A DNA stretch of 64,000 nt from Beta vulgaris subsp. vulgaris. Taxonomy: Eukaryota > Streptophyta > Magnoliopsida > Caryophyllales > Amaranthaceae. The position numbers and the translations under genes were made by a program. The stretch spans positions 7,725,531 to 7,789,530 of the forward strand of contig NC_079206.1 of NCBI RefSeq assembly GCF_026745355.1, read 5' to 3'. Below the pieces are notes generated by a model. That model searched no databases. It was not told the origin of the DNA and worked only from the letters and a program-made list of their open reading frames with translations. This document shows, one piece after another, positions 61,317 to 64,000 of the stretch; within the stretch, counting starts at the first letter, position 1; every line of letters begins with the position of its first letter.

Positions 61317-61852
61317 TCTCTATTATATAAGGGAAGGGGGGAGCAATGGTGTCCTCTTTTGAAATGCCAATTTTCCCCCCTTCTCTTTCTAAATTACAAA
61401 ATAGTGTTTGTATTTTTGACTTTGCTAAATTTAAGAGCTGCCTATATTTGGCAAACTGTATTCCTCCTTTTTTTTCCCCTCAAAAAGATATTACCATATC
61501 CAGTTCCCACAGCCATAGTCAAGAAAAAAAATATTTCGTGCCATATATCATACAGGTTGCGCAACTTCGATTATGGGCTTATAACTACACAATACTACGA
61601 TCTAATAAATTTTTTATAACTCATAAGAGAAGCTCCAAACAAAAGAGGGAAAAAACTAAAATAAATTTTAAATGCTAATAACTTAATAGGTCATGATTAG
61701 ATTAACAATATTCGCAATGACATTTTCTGAAATTTTCAATGATATATAATTTTTTTTTCTAAAATGTTCAAATTTTGACTCTTATACCGAAGAAAATCGA
61801 GTTTATGTTTCTAAAAAAAATTCAAACACGCATCGCGTGCAAAAAATTCTAG
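61317..61852 (+). mobile_element. Non-autonomous Helitron, family 2 copy 2
   Basis: TCTCTATTATATAAGGGAAGG start after A, shared GTGTCCTCTTTTGAA phrase with the 60341 copy, hairpin CACGCATCGCGTG near the end, CTAG before T. 536 bp. The interior differs considerably from copy 1. Confidence 0.78.
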
Positions 61853-62336
61853 TTTTACATATTGAAAAACCAATCCCCCACAATTTTCTCAAAAGTTCTA
61901 ATCTTCTTAAAGGAGATGTACATTGCCTTAATTTATTAAGGTAAAAGAGCAAAGTTTCCTAAATAAACTCTTAAACTTGTGCAATCTACACCAAATATCT
62001 TGTGTCATAATTAATTGGTAAAATTGACCTCAACACTCTGAACTATAATTCGAATGCACCCAGCCAACATCACCAACTACGACTAGTAGTCTAAACACCA
62101 CCAATTATAGGGTGGGGTTCATTCTTTACCATAAATGAGGCCGGAAGTCTAATATGTTACCGAAGACGGCGGGTTTTTGTGGTACAGACTGTAACCCATC
62201 CCGTAGTTGGTGGTACAGACTGCACCCCACCCCGTAGTTGGTGGTGTTTAGGCTATTAGTCATAATTAGTGGTGTTGGGTGTACCCAAGTTATATTTCAG
62301 GGAGTTGAAGCTAGTTTTACCTAATTAATTTCATAT
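61853..62336. other. Spacer between Helitron and LTR element
   Basis: Contains two nearby copies of CCGTAGTTGGTGGT(A/G) phrases (62190-62245) and related TAGTGGTGTT words, suggesting a small repeat, but no gene and no definable element. Confidence 0.35.
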
Positions 62337-62640
62337 GTATATGTTAAGAGTATTGGGCCATAGCCCATTAGGTTAGGTTGTGTTAGGTTAAATTTATGTT
62401 ATGTTTCTCTATATAAAGAGTTGTAATCTTTATGATATGAAACAAGCAATAATAACATCATATTATTCTCTCTTCTCTCTCTAATTTAACATGGTATCAG
62501 AGCCAGTAGCGTGACAAAAAGGTCACGGGTTCGAATCTCATCCACCCCTCCTTTCTCAGTGGAATATTTAGCGCCAGGTATAAGGGAGACCTGTGCTGCA
62601 TCCACACTTCAAGCCCAAAGGGCTCTTGCGTGAGGGGGCG

Positions 62641-62712
62641 TGATAGAGTATAAATCTATTCCTGGGGCTTCAACCATCAGCTTAAGCTTTTGGTTGAGTT
62701 GGTCCTTTGACA
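62641..62712 (+). repeat. Second, unrelated mini-LTR inside the LTR element
   Basis: TGATAGAG...TTTGACA (72 bp) is preceded by a purine tract GTGAGGGGGCG and followed by another primer-binding-like TGGTATCAAGAGC. This is the arrangement of a 3' LTR with an additional PBS behind it, in the interior of the outer element. Confidence 0.6.
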
Positions 62713-63003
62713 TGGTATCAAGAGCAGGTTAACATCTTGGGTAAAAACTACAAAATATTATTCTCTTGCCGGTGGGTTTAATTTAAACCCACCGGCTGGA
62801 TTTTTCCCTTCAAATTTTTTTTTCATCTTTACCCCACTTTCTCCCGAATATTCAACAATAAGAATATACCCACTTTAATGTGTTTGATTCATCAGATTCA
62901 CATCAATCAAAATCTCGAAAAACAAAAACACTCAAATTTACAAAATCTCCAATTTTGGAAAAATCTGAAGTAGAATTGAAGTGGGTTTGTCTCACATTTC
63001 GTG

Positions 63004-63129
63004 ATGGGTTCGACAAAGAACTCAACATTGTCTTCTTCGTCGAATGTTGCTGGTCTAATTGTGGATGATGATGCAACACTTGCTGATTCGTTGCCGATTT
63101 CTGTCAGAGAATTGAAATTAAAATATTGA
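63004..63129 (+). CDS. Small open frame in LTR element interior, doubtful
   Basis: Forty-one codons starting MGSTKNSTLSSSSNVAG and containing IVDDDATLADSLP. It could be the start of a degenerate gag-like or captured frame, but no domain is recognisable and the frame closes well before the purine tract. Probably not a functional gene. Confidence 0.2.
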   Translation: MGSTKNSTLSSSSNVAGLIVDDDATLADSLPISVRELKLKY

Positions 63130-63890
63130 TGTTGGTTTATTTTTTTCTAGGGTGTGTTATTATTCTTCTTTTCTTCAAAAAGTTAGTGTTTTTTTGTTTG
63201 GTATTCTGTTCAGATCTGTTTCAAAACAGTTCCGTTTCTTTCAAATTGTCGATGATGTTCATTCCATCGAAAATTTGTTCTTTGTTTCTGTGATGATGAT
63301 CATTTCATCACACTTTTCACAAAAATTGGTTCTTTCGTCTCAATTTCAGATCTGTTTCAAAACAGATTGTGAGACTTATTTCGGCTCTCCGTGTGTCATG
63401 AGACATGGATTTTATTTGAAGCGACTCTCCATGTGTCATGCGACATGGATTTATGGGTTCTCCTTGTACCTTGAGACGAGGTTTCTTCCTTGAAGATCTG
63501 AAGAATTGCAGAATTTGAGTTTTTTTTTTTTTTTTCCTAATAATTGTGATTGTCCAATCGTAACGTTCGTGTTACTGCCGTTACGATTGCGGGAGGGTGT
63601 TAGTATTGGGCCATAGCCCATTAGGTTAGGTTGTGTTAGGTTAAATTTATGTTATGTTTCTCTATATAAAGAGTTGTAATCTTTATGATATGAAACAAGC
63701 AATAATAACATCATATTATTCTCTCTTCTCTCTCTAATTTAACAGTATATGCTCCATTGCACTAAACAAATCAAATTTTACACTATCTTCATAAATGGGA
63801 TTATACACAAGCTTTCGTCAGGGGAAGTCCCATTAAATAAAAGCGCATTGAAGTTTCATCATTATTATAACTATTGAGAATAGGTGAAAA

Positions 63891-64000
63891 TCTATATTAA
63901 TGTATTAAAAAGTGTTCCTAATAACGTATATGTGTTATGTGTCACCATCCCTCATTCAACAACATTTGATCCCGACTTTCTTATATAGTAAAAAAAGACG
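63891..64000 (+). mobile_element. Helitron 5' end, cut by window edge
   Basis: TCTATATTAATGTATTAAAAAG after an A resembles the family 1 Helitron start (TCTATACTAATATATTAAAAGG). The remainder lies outside the window. Confidence 0.5.

Larger units (their letters stand above)
62342..63744 (+). mobile_element. Compact LTR retrotransposon (TRIM-like), recent insertion
   Basis: Two LTRs, 62342-62491 (150 bp) and 63598-63744 (147 bp), begin TGTTA and end TAACA, and seem identical except for a 3-bp indel near the 5' edge. Both sides carry the 5-bp target duplication GTATA (62337-62341 and 63745-63749). A primer-binding site TGGTATCAGAGCC, matching the 3' end of initiator-Met tRNA, follows the left LTR; a purine tract GCGGGAGGG precedes the right LTR. 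The 1.1-kb interior has no gag-pol, so it is non-autonomous. LTR identity indicates a young insertion. Confidence 0.92.

Noticed and set aside
62492..62560. tRNA-like words GGTATCAGAGC and GGGTTCGAATCTC
   Set aside because: This is the primer-binding site and leader of the LTR element; no cloverleaf can be drawn.

Overview
The window is nuclear DNA of a flowering plant, most likely a dicot. It is AT-rich, its genes are split into many short exons with GT/AG introns, and the spaces between and within genes are full of plant-type transposons (Helitrons, hAT, Stowaway-like MITEs, SINEs, LINE, a small LTR element). I cannot fix the species from sequence alone.

Four protein-coding genes can be supported. 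(1) Minus strand, 17000 down to 648 and off the left edge: an importin-11-type nuclear transport receptor; 16 exons are readable and join in phase (737 codons), with about 270 C-terminal residues lying outside the window. (2) Plus strand, 29564-43846: a complete 20-exon XPB/ERCC3 helicase gene (770 aa), a TFIIH subunit for transcription and nucleotide-excision repair. (3) Plus strand, 45987-52935: a complete 7-exon ER-luminal DnaJ co-chaperone of the ERDJ3A/TMS1 type (563 aa), with a heat-shock element just upstream of a TATA-like box. (4) Plus strand from 57538: a NaKR-type heavy-metal-associated (HMA) domain gene, exons 1 and 2 only; its expected last exon is not found before the right edge.

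Layout: 1-17000 importin-11 exons with transposon-bearing introns; 17001-29563 a 12.5-kb repeat-rich spacer between the divergent importin and XPB genes, holding a 3.9-kb non-autonomous hAT element with 8-bp target duplication, a GC-rich repeat block and a 5'-truncated LINE with 17-bp target duplication; 29564-43846 XPB, whose introns carry Stowaway MITEs, a SINE nested in a MITE and probable foldback DNA; 44024-45700 a Helitron and a foldback element with 33-bp palindromic units ending some 290 bp before the ERDJ3A start; 45987-53250 ERDJ3A with a perfect 3 x 149 bp tandem repeat in intron 1; 53400-57500 MITEs and a second Helitron copy; 57538-64000 the NaKR-like gene invaded downstream by a SINE, two Helitrons of a second family, long TA/TG microsatellites, and a very young compact LTR element with a chimeric interior.

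The genes do not form a pathway. I saw no bacterial or viral system, CRISPR array, rRNA or tRNA gene. The novelty is mostly in mobile-element architecture and in cis-regulatory arrangement near ERDJ3A.
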